From an uncultured Photobacterium sp. (GTDB taxonomy: Bacteria; Pseudomonadota; Gammaproteobacteria; Enterobacterales; Vibrionaceae): a stretch of DNA of 63,651 bases. A program made the translations under genes and the position numbers. The stretch covers positions 1 through 63,651 of the forward strand of contig CAMQXY010000004.1 in assembly GCA_947039005.1 (NCBI GenBank), in the 5' to 3' direction. This document shows positions 46,885 to 58,073 of the stretch, in pieces (position 1 is the first letter of the stretch; every line of letters starts with the position of its first letter). A model generated the notes under the pieces. That model was not told the origin of the DNA, did no database searches, and worked only from the letters and a program-made list of their open reading frames with translations.

Positions 46885-47772
46885 ATGAAATACTTATCTG
46901 TAATCACCCTGTTATGGGCTTTTTCTTTTAGCTTGATCGGCGTTTATCTTGCGGGTCAAGTGGATGCTTGGTTTTCAGTATTAACCCGCGTTTGTTTAGC
47001 GGCGGTGGTTTTTTTACCGTTTTTACGTACCAAGCACCTACATCCGAAACTTGCGCTAAAGTTAATGATTGTCGGCGCATTTCAATTAGGGTTGATGTAT
47101 TGTTTCTATTATCAATCGTTTTTATATTTAACCGTTCCTGAAGTGTTACTGTTCACTATTTTCACGCCCATTTACGTCACCCTTATCTACGACGCACTCC
47201 ATAAACAATTCTCGCCATGGTATTTACTCAGTGCTGTTATCGCCGTATTCGGTGCCGCAGTGATTAAGTTTGAAAGTATTAATCAGCACTTTATTATCGG
47301 GTTTTTGGTGGTTCAAGGGGCTAACCTTTGCTTTGCGATTGGTCAGGTCGGCTACAAGCGCATAATGGAACAAGAACACGCTGACATTCCACAGCATACG
47401 GTCTTTGGTTGGTTTTATTTGGGCGCGGTTTGCGTGGCGGTGCCGATGTATTTATTGTTTGGTAATAGTGCCAAACTGCCAACAACAACCTTGCAATGGA
47501 GTATTTTAGTCTATCTTGGCGTGATTGCTTCAGGGGTGGGATATTTCATTTGGAACAAAGGCGCAACGCTAGTCAATGCGGGAGCGTTAGCGGTCATGAA
47601 TAATGCCTTGGTACCTGCGGGCTTAATCGTCAATATTGTTATCTGGAACCATGATGTAGATTACCTACGATTAATTATCGGCGGCGGGATTATTTTATTG
47701 TCATTATGGTTTAACGAAACTTGGGTTAAACAAAAAGTCTCCTCTCAAAGATCATTATCCGTCAAAAAATAG
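46885..47772 (+). CDS. EamA/DMT-family transporter
   Basis: Ten-helix inner-membrane transporter of 295 residues made of two EamA repeats (about residues 1-135 and 145-285), opening with 'LLWAFSFSLIGVYLAGQVDAWF'. Likely exports or imports small metabolites; the substrate is unknown. The ATG at 46885 is chosen over the in-frame GTG at 46879; neither has a clear ribosome site. Convergent to fre with a shared terminator. Confidence 0.85.
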   Translation: MKYLSVITLLWAFSFSLIGVYLAGQVDAWFSVLTRVCLAAVVFLPFLRTKHLHPKLALKLMIVGAFQLGLMYCFYYQSFLYLTVPEVLLFTIFTPIYVTLIYDALHKQFSPWYLLSAVIAVFGAAVIKFESINQHFIIGFLVVQGANLCFAIGQVGYKRIMEQEHADIPQHTVFGWFYLGAVCVAVPMYLLFGNSAKLPTTTLQWSILVYLGVIASGVGYFIWNKGATLVNAGALAVMNNALVPAGLIVNIVIWNHDVDYLRLIIGGGIILLSLWFNETWVKQKVSSQRSLSVKK

Positions 47773-47776
47773 GCAC

Positions 47777-47803
47777 AAAAAAGGCGCGAAATTCGCGCCT
47801 TTC
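47777..47803. terminator. Bidirectional terminator between EamA gene and fre
   Basis: Stem AAGGCGCGAA/TTCGCGCCTT around 47781-47801 with A run before and T-rich tail after. Confidence 0.88.
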
Positions 47804-47819
47804 TTATGGGTTTAATAAC

Positions 47820-48530
47820 TTAAATAAATGCAAACGCATCGGCAAACATATGCTCGCGTAGCGCGCCTTTTTCAGTACAGAAACGCTCACGCGCTGCACC
47901 CGCCATTTCAAAGCGACCACAAACATAAATATCATAAGCCGATAAACTGACAAAATCTTCAGCAACCGCATCAAGTACATTACCGACTTTACCTTGCCAA
48001 CCTTCAGTCGCCATTTCCACCACAGGTACATAACTAATATTGGGATACTGCTGGGCTAATGCCTGCATTTCGGCGTTAGCATATAACTGGCATAAATCAC
48101 GCCCCCCCCAATAAATAAATATTGGCTGGGTCAAACCACGACTAATACAATTATCAACCATACTGCGAATATAAGAAAAACCGGTACCGCCAGCGATCAT
48201 CAATAATGGCCGCTGACTTTCATGGCGCAACCATGCTTCACCATGCGCGGCGTCAATCGTGACCGCGTGATGATCACTTAATGCGCTTTTCATGCTCTCA
48301 ACTACTTCTAACGCATACGCATTATGTTCCGCAGCACCAATATGAAGCTCAAGCTCGTCTTGACGACAAGGGCTGCTAGCAATCGAAAATGGGCGTTTAT
48401 CTTTCTCACCCATCACGGCTAATAAGTATTGACCCGCTTTAAAATCGAGGGCTTGTAATGGCTTTAATAAAATACGGTATGTATTACATGCCAACGGTTC
48501 AACTGACTTTACTTCACATTGGATAGACAT
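47820..48530 (-). CDS. fre: NAD(P)H-flavin reductase Fre
   Basis: Flavin reductase of 236 residues (E. coli Fre 233) that reduces free FMN, FAD or riboflavin with NAD(P)H; the luminescence protein LuxG is a paralogue. 'KRPFSIAS' binds flavin and '[13 protein letters not shown]' plus 'YWGGRD' form the nucleotide site; the protein ends in 'FADAFAFI'. The position beside ubiD, as in E. coli, favours Fre over LuxG. A ferredoxin gene lies 9 bases upstream. Confidence 0.92.
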   Translation of the reverse strand: MSIQCEVKSVEPLACNTYRILLKPLQALDFKAGQYLLAVMGEKDKRPFSIASSPCRQDELELHIGAAEHNAYALEVVESMKSALSDHHAVTIDAAHGEAWLRHESQRPLLMIAGGTGFSYIRSMVDNCISRGLTQPIFIYWGGRDLCQLYANAEMQALAQQYPNISYVPVVEMATEGWQGKVGNVLDAVAEDFVSLSAYDIYVCGRFEMAGAARERFCTEKGALREHMFADAFAFI

Positions 48531-48539
48531 GGTTTTCCT

Positions 48540-48803
48540 CTAGTCTAACGATAACACCAAGTCACTTTCCACCCTCGCAAGACAAGCAAAGATCCAGCCT
48601 TGTGCCTGCTCTTGTGGCGTCAACATCGGCTCAAGCTCATAGCTTATTTGACCTTGCTGTTTACGGCACATACACATCGCACAAGCGCCAACTTGGCAAC
48701 GATTAGGGAAAGCAATACCTGCGTCGAGCGCTGCTTGTAATACTGTTTGCTGCGCGTTGGCAACAAAAGTAATGTTATTGGGCAACAGGCGTACTTGGTA
48801 CAT
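48540..48803 (-). CDS. Plant-type [2Fe-2S] ferredoxin
   Basis: Small electron carrier of 87 residues. The cluster ligands are in 'CQVGACAMC' (C-x4-C-x2-C) with the fourth Cys in 'IFACLA', the plant-type arrangement. It lies just upstream of fre in the same direction, so the two are probably co-transcribed and may form a reductase-ferredoxin pair. The physiological partner is not known. Confidence 0.9.
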   Translation of the reverse strand: MYQVRLLPNNITFVANAQQTVLQAALDAGIAFPNRCQVGACAMCMCRKQQGQISYELEPMLTPQEQAQGWIFACLARVESDLVLSLD

Positions 48804-48888
48804 AAAAAACTCTCAATTCAATGACGAACATTATCACTGAAACATAAAATATCAGGCGATTAATTAGTGCTTATGATTGCAATCTGAC

Positions 48889-50751
48889 TTAGTTTCTAAT
48901 CGCTAATTGTGCCCACATCGCATCAATACGCGCCACAATTTGCGGATCTTTAACGATTGGAGTTCCCCACTCACGGTGGGTTTCTACACCGATTTTATTG
49001 GTCGCATCAAAGCCAATTTTCGAACAATGCGTTGCTGTTGCAGCAATTAATACCGTATCACGGCTTGGATCCATGCGGGTAGTGACAGCCCAAATAACAT
49101 CATTCCAATCCCGCACACTAACATCACCATCACACACAATCACAAATTTAGCGTCAGTGAACTGATTTAAGAATGCCCATACAGCCGTCATCACTTGCTT
49201 GGCTTCACCCGCTATAGTTTTATTGATACTCACTATCGCCATACTATGATCAGCAGCTTCAGAAGGTAGATAACACTCAATAATGGCGGGAACTTGCTGC
49301 CGTAATACCGCCAATCCGGCTTCAATATCAAATTCAGTTGTGATTAGTGGTGATTTTTGTGCCGTATTGGCTAACTCGGCTGGCCATTTAATGGTGGCAT
49401 CAATCCCCATTTTAGAACCGAGCCCCACTACAGGCGAGGCAAAATCAAGCGAATCAATCGGGGTATTATCAATCAGCAACGTATCTCGCACTGGATCCAT
49501 GCGTGTGGTCATGGCATTAATCACACTCTGCCAATCACGCGCATTAACGTCATCATCACATACAATCACAAATTTAGTGTACATAAACTGGCGTAAAAAC
49601 GACCACACCCCCATCATTACGCGCTTAGCATGACCTGGATATTGTTTTTTCATCGTCACTACAGCCATGCGGTAAGAACACCCTTCTGGCGGTAAATAAA
49701 AATCAACAATCTCTGGGAACTGCTTATGTAAAATAGGCACAAACACTTCGTTTAACGCCACCCCTAATACCGCAGGTTCATCCGGTGGACGCCCGGTATA
49801 GGTACTGTGGTAAATTGGATCGTTACGCATGGTGATATGAGTAATGGTAAATACATGGTGGCGCTCAACCTCATTGTAATAACCGGTATGATCGCCATAA
49901 GGACCCTCATCGGCATATTCTTCAGGGTCGATATAACCTTCCATCACAATTTCAGCACTGGCTGGTACTTGTAAGTCGTTACTGATGCTTTTAACCACCT
50001 CAGTACGACTGCCACGTAACAAACCGGCAAACGCATATTCAGACAAAGTATCAGGTACTGGTGTGACTGCGCCTAATACCGTCGCCGGATCAGCGCCAAA
50101 AGCCACCGTGACAGGAAATTTCTCACCGGGATGCGCTTCACACCATTCACGCATATCTAACGCGCCACCACGGTGCGCTAACCAACGCATAATCACTTTA
50201 TTTTTAGCAATTTTTTGCTGGCGATAAATACCTAAATTTTGGCGTTTTTTATTCGGCCCACGAGTAATGGTTAACCCCCATGTTAGCAATGGTGCTACGT
50301 CATCGGGCCAGCAACTCATAACAGGAAGCTTATCTAAATCAACCTCATCACCCTGCCAAACTATTTGTTGGCAAGGCGCTTTACGAAGCACTTTAGTCGG
50401 CATATTAAGCACTTGCTTAAACACCGGGATTTTATTGATCGCATCCCGCAAACCATGCGGTGGCTCCGGCTCTTTTAAATATGCCAACCATTCGCCAACT
50501 TCACGTAACTGCTTAACATTATCACGCCCCATTCCCATTGCTACCCGTTGTGGCGTACCAAACAAGTTTGCCAGCACAGGCATGTCGTAACCTACAGGAT
50601 TTTCAAACAACAATGCCGGACCACCTGCACGTAAAGTACGATCGCAAATTTCCGTCATTTCCTGATTAGGATCAACCGGCTGTTGAATACGTTGTAATTG
50701 CCCTTGCTGTTCTAAATAAGCAATAAAGTCACGTAGATCCTTGTATTTCAT
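48889..50751 (-). CDS. ubiD: 4-hydroxy-3-polyprenylbenzoate decarboxylase UbiD, with internal repeat
   Basis: Prenylated-FMN decarboxylase of ubiquinone synthesis. 620 residues against 497 in E. coli. Residues 1-456 follow E. coli UbiD ('[21 protein letters not shown]' near 272-292, read in outline). The extra length is a second, diverged copy of the C-terminal domain: residues about 340-456 ('[13 protein letters not shown]' to '[10 protein letters not shown]') are repeated at about 482-590 ('[13 protein letters not shown]' to '[10 protein letters not shown]'). The usual C terminus ('[10 protein letters not shown]...') follows the second copy. Downstream of fre-ferredoxin on the chromosome, same strand. 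Confidence 0.93.
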   Translation of the reverse strand: MKYKDLRDFIAYLEQQGQLQRIQQPVDPNQEMTEICDRTLRAGGPALLFENPVGYDMPVLANLFGTPQRVAMGMGRDNVKQLREVGEWLAYLKEPEPPHGLRDAINKIPVFKQVLNMPTKVLRKAPCQQIVWQGDEVDLDKLPVMSCWPDDVAPLLTWGLTITRGPNKKRQNLGIYRQQKIAKNKVIMRWLAHRGGALDMREWCEAHPGEKFPVTVAFGADPATVLGAVTPVPDTLSEYAFAGLLRGSRTEVVKSISNDLQVPASAEIVMEGYIDPEEYADEGPYGDHTGYYNEVERHHVFTITHITMRNDPIYHSTYTGRPPDEPAVLGVALNEVFVPILHKQFPEIVDFYLPPEGCSYRMAVVTMKKQYPGHAKRVMMGVWSFLRQFMYTKFVIVCDDDVNARDWQSVINAMTTRMDPVRDTLLIDNTPIDSLDFASPVVGLGSKMGIDATIKWPAELANTAQKSPLITTEFDIEAGLAVLRQQVPAIIECYLPSEAADHSMAIVSINKTIAGEAKQVMTAVWAFLNQFTDAKFVIVCDGDVSVRDWNDVIWAVTTRMDPSRDTVLIAATATHCSKIGFDATNKIGVETHREWGTPIVKDPQIVARIDAMWAQLAIRN

Positions 50752-50935
50752 AGCGACTACCTGTAGCTAAACAAAGTTAAATCAGCATTGCTGACATTAA
50801 CTTAATGAGAATGATTTTTGCTAGTATAACCAGTTGTGACGCGGAAAACACCCATCGTCCACAAAAAGAAAATACCCGTTTTAATTCTGTGGGTTAACAA
50901 ATATTACCACGCTATATTTTTGAATTTCAGCCATA

Positions 50936-50967
50936 AAAAAACGCCACCCTAGAGTGACGTTTTTAGT
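50936..50967 (-). terminator. Terminator of rho
   Basis: On the minus strand an imperfect stem ACGTCACTC/GGGTGGCGT followed by seven T, about 25 bases past the rho stop. Confidence 0.8.
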
Positions 50968-50987
50968 TCAATAACCGCTTAAATGAA

Positions 50988-52253
50988 TTATGATTTCTGA
51001 CGACGCATTGCGTCAAAGAACTCTTCATTAGTTTTGGTCATTGATAGTTTGTCGATCAAGAATTCCATGCTGTCCGATTCACTCATTGGATGAACGATCT
51101 TACGCAGGATCCACATTTTCTGTAGCTCATCAGCTTTCGCCAATAACTCTTCACGACGGGTACCAGAACGATTAATGTCAATCGCAGGGAAAATACGTTT
51201 CTCAGCAATTTTGCGAGAAAGATGCAATTCCATGTTACCTGTACCTTTAAATTCTTCGTAGATAACTTCATCCATTTTAGAGCCAGTATCTACTAGCGCT
51301 GTTGCGATGATAGTTAAGCTACCGCCTTCTTCGACATTACGTGCCGCACCAAAGAAGCGCTTAGGACGGTGAAGAGCGTTAGCATCCACACCACCTGTTA
51401 ATACTTTACCTGAAGAAGGAATAACGGTGTTGTAAGCACGCGCTAGACGGGTAATTGAGTCAAGTAAGATAACAACATCTTTCTTATGCTCAACCAAACG
51501 TTTTGCTTTTTCGATAACCATTTCTGCCACTTGTACGTGACGTGAAGCTGGCTCATCAAACGTTGATGCAATGACTTCGCCTTTTACAAGACGTTGCATC
51601 TCAGTTACTTCTTCCGGACGCTCATCGATAAGCAATACCATCAACACACACTCAGGGTGGTTGTAAGAAATACTTTGAGCAATATTTTGCAGTAACATTG
51701 TTTTACCGGCTTTTGGCGGTGCAACAATCAAACCACGTTGGCCTTTACCGATTGGTGAGGCTAAATCTAGAACACGCGCGGTAATATCTTCAGTTGAGCC
51801 ATTACCACGTTCCATACGCATACGATCGTTTGCGTGCAGTGGAGTAAGGTTTTCAAACAGAATTTTATTACGAGCGTTATCTGGTCTGTCGTAGTTTACT
51901 TCGTTCACTTTTAACAGTGCAAAGTAACGCTCACCGTCTTTCGGTGGACGAATCTTTCCGGCAATAGTATCGCCAGTACGAAGATTGAAACGACGAATTT
52001 GGCTAGGTGATACATAAATATCATCAGGGCCTGCAAGGTAAGAACTGTCTGCGCTACGCAGAAAGCCGAAGCCGTCTTGCAAAATCTCTAGAACACCATC
52101 GCCAAAAATATCCTCACCACTTTTAGCATGTTGCTTAAGGATGGAGAAGATGATGTCCTGCTTACGTAAGCGGGCCAGGTTTTCTAATCCTAAACTTTCG
52201 CTAAGTGATACCAACTGAGGAATAGGTTGGCTCTTCAGTTCTGTAAGATTCAT
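50988..52253 (-). CDS. rho: Transcription termination factor Rho
   Basis: Hexameric RNA helicase that ends transcription. The ATG at 52253 gives 421 residues (E. coli 419) and an N terminus '[10 protein letters not shown]' that aligns exactly; a longer in-frame start at 52328 is unlikely. RNA-binding cold-shock-like domain '[25 protein letters not shown]', P loop 'APPKAGKT', Walker B '[13 protein letters not shown]', Q-loop and R-loop regions are intact. Downstream of trxA. Confidence 0.98.
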   Translation of the reverse strand: MNLTELKSQPIPQLVSLSESLGLENLARLRKQDIIFSILKQHAKSGEDIFGDGVLEILQDGFGFLRSADSSYLAGPDDIYVSPSQIRRFNLRTGDTIAGKIRPPKDGERYFALLKVNEVNYDRPDNARNKILFENLTPLHANDRMRMERGNGSTEDITARVLDLASPIGKGQRGLIVAPPKAGKTMLLQNIAQSISYNHPECVLMVLLIDERPEEVTEMQRLVKGEVIASTFDEPASRHVQVAEMVIEKAKRLVEHKKDVVILLDSITRLARAYNTVIPSSGKVLTGGVDANALHRPKRFFGAARNVEEGGSLTIIATALVDTGSKMDEVIYEEFKGTGNMELHLSRKIAEKRIFPAIDINRSGTRREELLAKADELQKMWILRKIVHPMSESDSMEFLIDKLSMTKTNEEFFDAMRRQKS

Positions 52254-52383
52254 AGTGGTGGGTTTCTTGTCTGTCAAAATCGGGGTTCTATATAGTTGAG
52301 ATAAGAATGACCAATAGGGCTTGGTCAAGAAATGAACGGAAATGCAATTTCTGTGCGTTACGCTAACACTAAACGTTCTATCC

Positions 52384-52434
52384 GTCTAGCATAGTCGCTA
52401 GACAACCCATGCACAACTTAGAAATTGTGCATGG
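52384..52434 (-). other. Tandem hairpins in the trxA-rho intergenic region
   Basis: Two perfect stems lie back to back: GTCTAGC/GCTAGAC with 6-base loop (52384-52403) and CCATGCACAA/TTGTGCATGG with 8-base loop (52407-52434). Neither has a T run on the minus strand. They sit just after trxA and about 130 bases before rho, where E. coli rho has its autoregulated leader. Confidence 0.7.
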
Positions 52435-52450
52435 ATCGCAATTATGTCAC

Positions 52451-52777
52451 TTATAAGTTCGTTTCAAGGAACTCTTTCAGCTGAGTTTTTGACAACGCAC
52501 CGACTTTAGTTGCTGCTACAGCGCCGTCTTTAAACAATAATAACGTTGGAATACCACGAATACCAAACTTTGGCGGCGTCGCCGAATTTTGGTCGATATT
52601 TAATTTACCAATCGTTAATTTACCTTCGTATTCATCAGCGATTTCATCAAGAATCGGGGCAATCATTTTACAAGGGCCACACCATTCAGCCCAAAAATCG
52701 ACTAATACTGGACCCGCAGCATTGACAACATCAGTATCAAAACTTTCATCGGTAAGCTGCACAATCTTATCGCTCAT
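52451..52777 (-). CDS. trxA: Thioredoxin 1
   Basis: Cytosolic disulfide reductase of 108 residues with active-site 'WCGPC' (Cys33, Cys36) and cis-Pro in 'RGIPTLLLF'. GGAG lies before the ATG at 52777; the long upstream ORF extension has no ribosome site and overlaps the divergent rhlB start. The order rho-trxA with divergent rhlB-gppA is the same as in E. coli. Confidence 0.97.
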   Translation of the reverse strand: MSDKIVQLTDESFDTDVVNAAGPVLVDFWAEWCGPCKMIAPILDEIADEYEGKLTIGKLNIDQNSATPPKFGIRGIPTLLLFKDGAVAATKVGALSKTQLKEFLETNL

Positions 52778-52889
52778 CTTCCACTCCAACAGTGATTTTG
52801 TTAGCTGATATTGAATTAACCAGCAAATCGTTATCCTATTTGAATGGAATACGTTTCGTATTGCAACCCTAAGCTGATATTCTATAGTA

Positions 52890-54200
52890 ATGAAAACGAC
52901 ACATATCACAGAGCAGAAATTTGCCGAACTAGGGTTAAACCCCCTAGTGCTAAAAGGATTGGAAGAGAAAGGGTTTCATTATTGTACCCCGATCCAGGCC
53001 TTGGCATTGCCAGTTGTGCTCACTGGCCATGATATCGCGGGACAGGCTCAAACAGGTACGGGTAAAACCCTTGCTTTTCTGACCGCTACTTTTAACTATT
53101 TATTGGAGACTCCTGCACCAGCAGAGCGTAAAACCAATCAACCGCGGGCGATCATTATGGCGCCAACGCGAGAGTTGGCGATCCAAATTTTCAATGATGC
53201 TTCGTCGCTACTTGCAAGCACCGGCCTTAAAGCTGGCCTTGCTTATGGCGGTGAACCTTATGAAAAACAAAAACAAGTGTTCGATGAAGGTGTTGATATC
53301 CTGATCGGTACTTGTGGTCGTATTATCGACTTCTACAAGCAACGCGTTATCGACCTTGCCAGCATTCAAGTAGTGGTATTGGATGAAGCCGATCGCATGT
53401 TCGATTTGGGCTTTATTAAAGATATCCGTTTCTTGTTCCGCCGTATGCCAGAGCCAAAAGCGCGTCTAAACATGCTGTTCTCAGCAACGTTATCATACCG
53501 CGTTAAAGAACTTGCATTTGAGCACATGAATAGCCCAGAAAGCGTTGTGGTTGAACCTGCACAAAAAACAGGCCACCGTATTCAAGAAGAGTTGTTCTAC
53601 CCATCTAACCAAGAAAAAATGCGTTTATTACAAACGTTGATTGAAGAAGAATGGCCAGATCGCGCGATTATTTTCGCTAACACTAAGCACCGTTGTGAAG
53701 ATGTTTGGGGGCATTTAGCCGCTGATGGTCATCGCGTGGGTTTACTTAATGGCGATGTACCACAGAAGAAACGTGAACGTATTCTAGAAGAATTCACCAA
53801 AGGCGATATTGATATCCTTGTGGCAACAGATGTTGCGGCTCGTGGCTTACATATTCCTATGGTTACGCACGTATTTAACTACGATCTACCTGATGACGCT
53901 GAAGATTATGTTCACCGTATTGGTCGTACTGGTCGTGCTGGCGAAAGCGGTCACTCCATTAGTTTTGCTTGTGAAGAATACGCGATTAACTTACCAGCGA
54001 TCGAGACCTACATTGAGCATGGTATTCCACAATCAAAATATGACTCTGAAGCGCTTTTAGATGATTTACCTGCGCCGATTCGCTTACAGCGTACTCCTCG
54101 CCAAGGTGGTCGTCGTAATAACCAGCGTCAAGGTCAAGGTCAGGGGCAATCACGTCAGCGCAATAATCGCCGTCGTCCGCCACAAAATAAACCAGCATAA
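52890..54200 (+). CDS. rhlB: ATP-dependent RNA helicase RhlB
   Basis: DEAD-box helicase and degradosome component. The 436-residue protein has Q motif, 'AQTGTGKT', 'PTRELA', 'DEAD', 'SAT', '[11 protein letters not shown]' and 'HRIGRTGR'. The tail after about residue 395 is basic and rich in Arg, Gln, Asn and Gly, suited to RNA or RNase E binding. No clear ribosome site precedes the ATG. gppA follows by 19 bases. Confidence 0.97.
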   Translation: MKTTHITEQKFAELGLNPLVLKGLEEKGFHYCTPIQALALPVVLTGHDIAGQAQTGTGKTLAFLTATFNYLLETPAPAERKTNQPRAIIMAPTRELAIQIFNDASSLLASTGLKAGLAYGGEPYEKQKQVFDEGVDILIGTCGRIIDFYKQRVIDLASIQVVVLDEADRMFDLGFIKDIRFLFRRMPEPKARLNMLFSATLSYRVKELAFEHMNSPESVVVEPAQKTGHRIQEELFYPSNQEKMRLLQTLIEEEWPDRAIIFANTKHRCEDVWGHLAADGHRVGLLNGDVPQKKRERILEEFTKGDIDILVATDVAARGLHIPMVTHVFNYDLPDDAEDYVHRIGRTGRAGESGHSISFACEEYAINLPAIETYIEHGIPQSKYDSEALLDDLPAPIRLQRTPRQGGRRNNQRQGQGQGQSRQRNNRRRPPQNKPA

Positions 54201-54219
54201 AATAAGTTAAAGTATCTCT

Positions 54220-55710
54220 ATGGAAAGAAATTCAGTATCACCGCTTTATGCCGCGATTGATTTAGGATCTAACAGCTTTCATATGTGGGTTGTTCGTGAA
54301 GTCAATGGTAGTGTTCAGACGCTAGCTAAAATTAAACGAAAAGTACGTTTAGCTGCGGGTCTGAACAATCAAAACGAACTCAGCCAAGACGCCATTCAAC
54401 GTGGCCTTGACTGTTTGGCAATTTTTGCCGAACGTTTGCAGGATATCAAACCTGATCATATTCGCATTGTCGGTACTGCCGCCTTGCGCACAGCGGTCAA
54501 TGCTAATGAATTTCTTTCCGAGGCTCACCGTATTCTTGGGTATCCGGTGAGTGTTATTGCGGGTGAAGAAGAAGCACGCATTATCTATCAAGGGGTAGCG
54601 CATACCTCAGGAGGCAGTGATAAACGCCTCGTGGTTGATATTGGTGGTGCCAGTACTGAAGTCATTATTGGTGAAGGTTTTGATGCTAGCGCACTGACCA
54701 GCCTAAAAATTGGTTGTGTCACTTGGCTAGAGCGATACTTTAAAGATCGCTGCTTAACCTCAACTAACTTTGATGCTGCTATTAATGGTGCTAAAGAAGC
54801 CATTGAAGCCATTATTGAGCGTTACACTCAACAAGGCTGGGAAACCTGTGTTGGCGCCAGCGGCACCGTGCAAGCATTACAAGAAATAATGCTGGCACAA
54901 GGCATGGATGAAATTATTACCTTGCCAAAGCTTAAACGCCTTCAACGCCAAGCGATGCAATATGAACGCTTGGAAGATCTTGATATTGAAGGTTTAACAT
55001 TAGAACGCGCCCTCGTTTTCCCTAGTGGGTTGTCGATACTAATTGCTTTATTTGAATCATTACAGATTGAATCCATGACTCTTGCAGGCGGTGCGCTTCG
55101 CGAAGGTTTGGTGTATGAAATGATGGATCAAATGCGTCATCACGATGTGTGCTCTCGTACTATTATTAGCATACAACAACGATTTCAGTTAGATCACAAC
55201 CACGCAGACAGCGTTAGTGATATGGCACTGGCATTATTAGCTCAGTGTCCAAACTGGCAACTGGAATCACCAGCAGAAAGCCTCCTCCAAGCTGCTGCCC
55301 AATTACATGAAATTGGCACCAGTATTGAATTTAAAAAAAGTGGTGAACATGCAGCTTACTTAATTAAGCACATGGATTTACCCGGTTTTACCCGCGCCCA
55401 AAAAAATCTTATTGCTGAACTATTGCGTCGTCATAACGGCCCATTAACCAGCTTGCCAGAGCAACATGCATTATCAGCCCCAAGTGCAGCACGCTTACTA
55501 CGCTTGCTACGATTGGCAATTATTTTATGCCATCGCCGCGATAAAAACTGTTTGCCGCCATTTAGTTTACAAATGGATGCAAATAAATTGACACTGTTAT
55601 TATCGGCTAAATGGTTGATCAATAATCCACTAACTCGTAGTGAACTAACCCAAGAAGCTAACCGTCAAACTGACATGGGCTGGCCAATGGTTGTAACAGC
55701 ACAAGATTAA
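54220..55710 (+). CDS. gppA: Guanosine pentaphosphate phosphohydrolase GppA
   Basis: Converts pppGpp to ppGpp and may act on polyphosphate ends. The 496-residue protein starts with '[18 protein letters not shown]' (ASKHA phosphate-1 loop), followed by '[16 protein letters not shown]' (phosphate-2). A C-terminal HD-like helical domain contains 'AAQLHEIG' and '[14 protein letters not shown]'. Cotranscribed with rhlB. A shared terminator follows. Confidence 0.94.
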   Translation: MERNSVSPLYAAIDLGSNSFHMWVVREVNGSVQTLAKIKRKVRLAAGLNNQNELSQDAIQRGLDCLAIFAERLQDIKPDHIRIVGTAALRTAVNANEFLSEAHRILGYPVSVIAGEEEARIIYQGVAHTSGGSDKRLVVDIGGASTEVIIGEGFDASALTSLKIGCVTWLERYFKDRCLTSTNFDAAINGAKEAIEAIIERYTQQGWETCVGASGTVQALQEIMLAQGMDEIITLPKLKRLQRQAMQYERLEDLDIEGLTLERALVFPSGLSILIALFESLQIESMTLAGGALREGLVYEMMDQMRHHDVCSRTIISIQQRFQLDHNHADSVSDMALALLAQCPNWQLESPAESLLQAAAQLHEIGTSIEFKKSGEHAAYLIKHMDLPGFTRAQKNLIAELLRRHNGPLTSLPEQHALSAPSAARLLRLLRLAIILCHRRDKNCLPPFSLQMDANKLTLLLSAKWLINNPLTRSELTQEANRQTDMGWPMVVTAQD

Positions 55711-55759
55711 TTAGCACCATAATATTTAGCTAAGATGATTATCCTCTTAGCACTACGAT

Positions 55760-55790
55760 CAAAAAAGGCTCCCCAAGGAGCCTTTTTTAT
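55760..55790. terminator. Bidirectional terminator between gppA and prlC
   Basis: Stem AAGGCTCC/GGAGCCTT with CCAA loop (55765-55784), A run before and T run after. Confidence 0.92.
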
Positions 55791-55817
55791 TGGTGTTCTA
55801 TTTGCAATTATCCCAAC

Positions 55818-57860
55818 TTAACCTGTGATACCACTGTGACGCAACATCGCATCCAACTGTGGCTCACGACCACGGAAACGCTTAAACAATTCCATTGGTT
55901 CTTCACTGCCGCCCTTTTCTAATACACAGGTCAGGAAGTCGTTACCTGTTTGAGTATTAAAAATACCTTCCTCTTCAAAGCGTGAGAACGCATCGGCTGA
56001 CAATAATTCTGCCCACAAGTAACTGTAATAACCTGCGCTGTAACCACCGGCAAAAATATGACTAAAACTATGTGGGAATCGACCCCACTCAGGACTAGGC
56101 ACAACTGAGACTTTCTGTTTCACTTCCAACAGCGTTTCTAACACTTGTGCACCGACCTCTGGATCGTAATTAGAGTACAAGCTGAAATCAAACAAACCAA
56201 ATTCAAGTTGGCGTAAAATAAACATCGCTGATTGGAAGTTTTTAGCGGCCAGCATTTTATCAAGCATCGCTTTTGGCAATGGCTCACCAGTTTGATAATG
56301 ACCTGAAATAAACGCTAATGCCTCTTCTTGCCAGCACCAGTTTTCAAGGAATTGACTTGGTAATTCAACCGCATCCCATGGCACACCATTAATACCAGAC
56401 ACTGCCGCCACATCAATTTGGGTTAGCATGTGGTGAATACCATGCCCCGTTTCATGGAACAAGGTAGTGACTTCGTTATGGGTAAATAACGCTGGCTGAT
56501 CGCCAATAGGACGATTAAAGTTACAGGTTAAATAGGCTACGGGTGTTTGCAAGCTGCCATCAATACGAGTACGGCGCACCATGCACTCATCCATCCATGC
56601 GCCACCACGTTTATGTTCACGAGCATACAGATCTAAATAGAAGCTACCACGCAACGTGCCTTGAGCATCAAAGATGTCATAGAAAGTCACTGACTCGTGC
56701 CATACTTCAACCCCTAAGCGCTGTTTGATATCCAATCCAAACACACGCTTTAAGACTTCAAATAAACCCGCAACAACTTTTTGCTCAGGAAAATAGGGGC
56801 GTAATTCTTCATCTGAAATACTGTAACGGTGCTGCTTTAATTTTTCAGAATAGAACGTAAAATCCCACGGCTCTAATTGCTCGACGTTAAATTCATTGCG
56901 TGCATACTCGCGCAATTCTGCTACTTCACGTTCACCTTGTGGTTTGGCTCGATCAGCTAAATTATTTAAAAAACCCAATACTTGATCGGTAGACTGCGCC
57001 ATTTTAGTCGCCAGTGATTTCTCACCGTAACTGCTGAAACCTAATAAACGCGCAATTTCATGACTGAGTTTTAGTTTTTCAACAATAATTTCTGAGTTAT
57101 CAAACTCACCCGCATTGGGACCACGATCAGAGGCGCGAGTACTAAAGGCTTGATACATTTCAGCGCGTAATTCACGATTATCACAGTACGTCATCACCGG
57201 TAAATACGAAGGAATATCGAGTGTAAACAAATAACCTTGTTCACCTTTAGCTTCAGCATTAGCTTGCGCTGCTTGCAAGGCTGACGCAGGTAATCCGCCT
57301 AATTGCTCAACATCGGTGATCACTTTGCTCCACGCCATGGTGGCATCAAGCACGTTATTACTAAAGGTTGAAGCTAATTCAGACAGACGCTTACTGATAT
57401 CACCAAAACGTTGTTGTTGCTCAGCAGGTAAACCAATTCCTGATAACTCAAACGCTTTCAGGGCATCATTCACTGCTTTTTGTTGAGCCTGATCTAAATC
57501 AGCAAAATCATCACTGGCTTTGATCATCTTATACGCATCATAAAGACCTTTATTTTGTCCAACCCAAGTGGCGTAATCTGACAATAACGGCAAACAACTT
57601 TCATACGCTTGGCGTAATTCAGGACTATTTTTCACGCCGTTAAGATGCCCAACAGGCGACCAAATACGCCCTAAACGATCATCGGTTTCAGCTAAAGGTG
57701 CACAAATGGTTTCCCATGTTGGCTGCGCCATTTCCATCAACACAGATTCTACATTTTCACGACAATCAGCGATCGCTTGTTCAACCGCAGGTTTAATGTG
57801 CTCAGGCTTAATATGAACAAACGGTGGCAAATCAGCCATCGTCAATAATGGGTTAGACAT
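55818..57860 (-). CDS. prlC: Oligopeptidase A
   Basis: M3-family zinc metallopeptidase that degrades small peptides, including cleaved signal peptides, in the cytosol. 680 residues, equal to E. coli OpdA. The zinc site 'HETGH' lies around residue 467-471 in 'LFHETGHGIHHML'. Divergent from rlmJ as in E. coli. Confidence 0.97.
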   Translation of the reverse strand: MSNPLLTMADLPPFVHIKPEHIKPAVEQAIADCRENVESVLMEMAQPTWETICAPLAETDDRLGRIWSPVGHLNGVKNSPELRQAYESCLPLLSDYATWVGQNKGLYDAYKMIKASDDFADLDQAQQKAVNDALKAFELSGIGLPAEQQQRFGDISKRLSELASTFSNNVLDATMAWSKVITDVEQLGGLPASALQAAQANAEAKGEQGYLFTLDIPSYLPVMTYCDNRELRAEMYQAFSTRASDRGPNAGEFDNSEIIVEKLKLSHEIARLLGFSSYGEKSLATKMAQSTDQVLGFLNNLADRAKPQGEREVAELREYARNEFNVEQLEPWDFTFYSEKLKQHRYSISDEELRPYFPEQKVVAGLFEVLKRVFGLDIKQRLGVEVWHESVTFYDIFDAQGTLRGSFYLDLYAREHKRGGAWMDECMVRRTRIDGSLQTPVAYLTCNFNRPIGDQPALFTHNEVTTLFHETGHGIHHMLTQIDVAAVSGINGVPWDAVELPSQFLENWCWQEEALAFISGHYQTGEPLPKAMLDKMLAAKNFQSAMFILRQLEFGLFDFSLYSNYDPEVGAQVLETLLEVKQKVSVVPSPEWGRFPHSFSHIFAGGYSAGYYSYLWAELLSADAFSRFEEEGIFNTQTGNDFLTCVLEKGGSEEPMELFKRFRGREPQLDAMLRHSGITG

Positions 57861-58073
57861 ATGCTTTTCCTTTATTTTTATCTTCTTATTAACATGCGCC
57901 CGTGATAGTTAAATTTCAATCCTTTGATCGGTTTAGGGGATAAAAAGGCAGAAATAGCGCATTTCCTTAATATTGAGAATAGCAAAGCTGAGTACCATGG
58001 TTGGATATTGGTGAATAATTGACGATAATAGTCACAAGCATCCCTGCTTTAGACACCGATAGAGACTGATTTC

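Noticed and set aside
52778..52909. 44-residue N-terminal extension of thioredoxin
   Set aside because: Overlaps the divergent rhlB start, has no ribosome site, and thioredoxin's normal start at 52777 has a good one.
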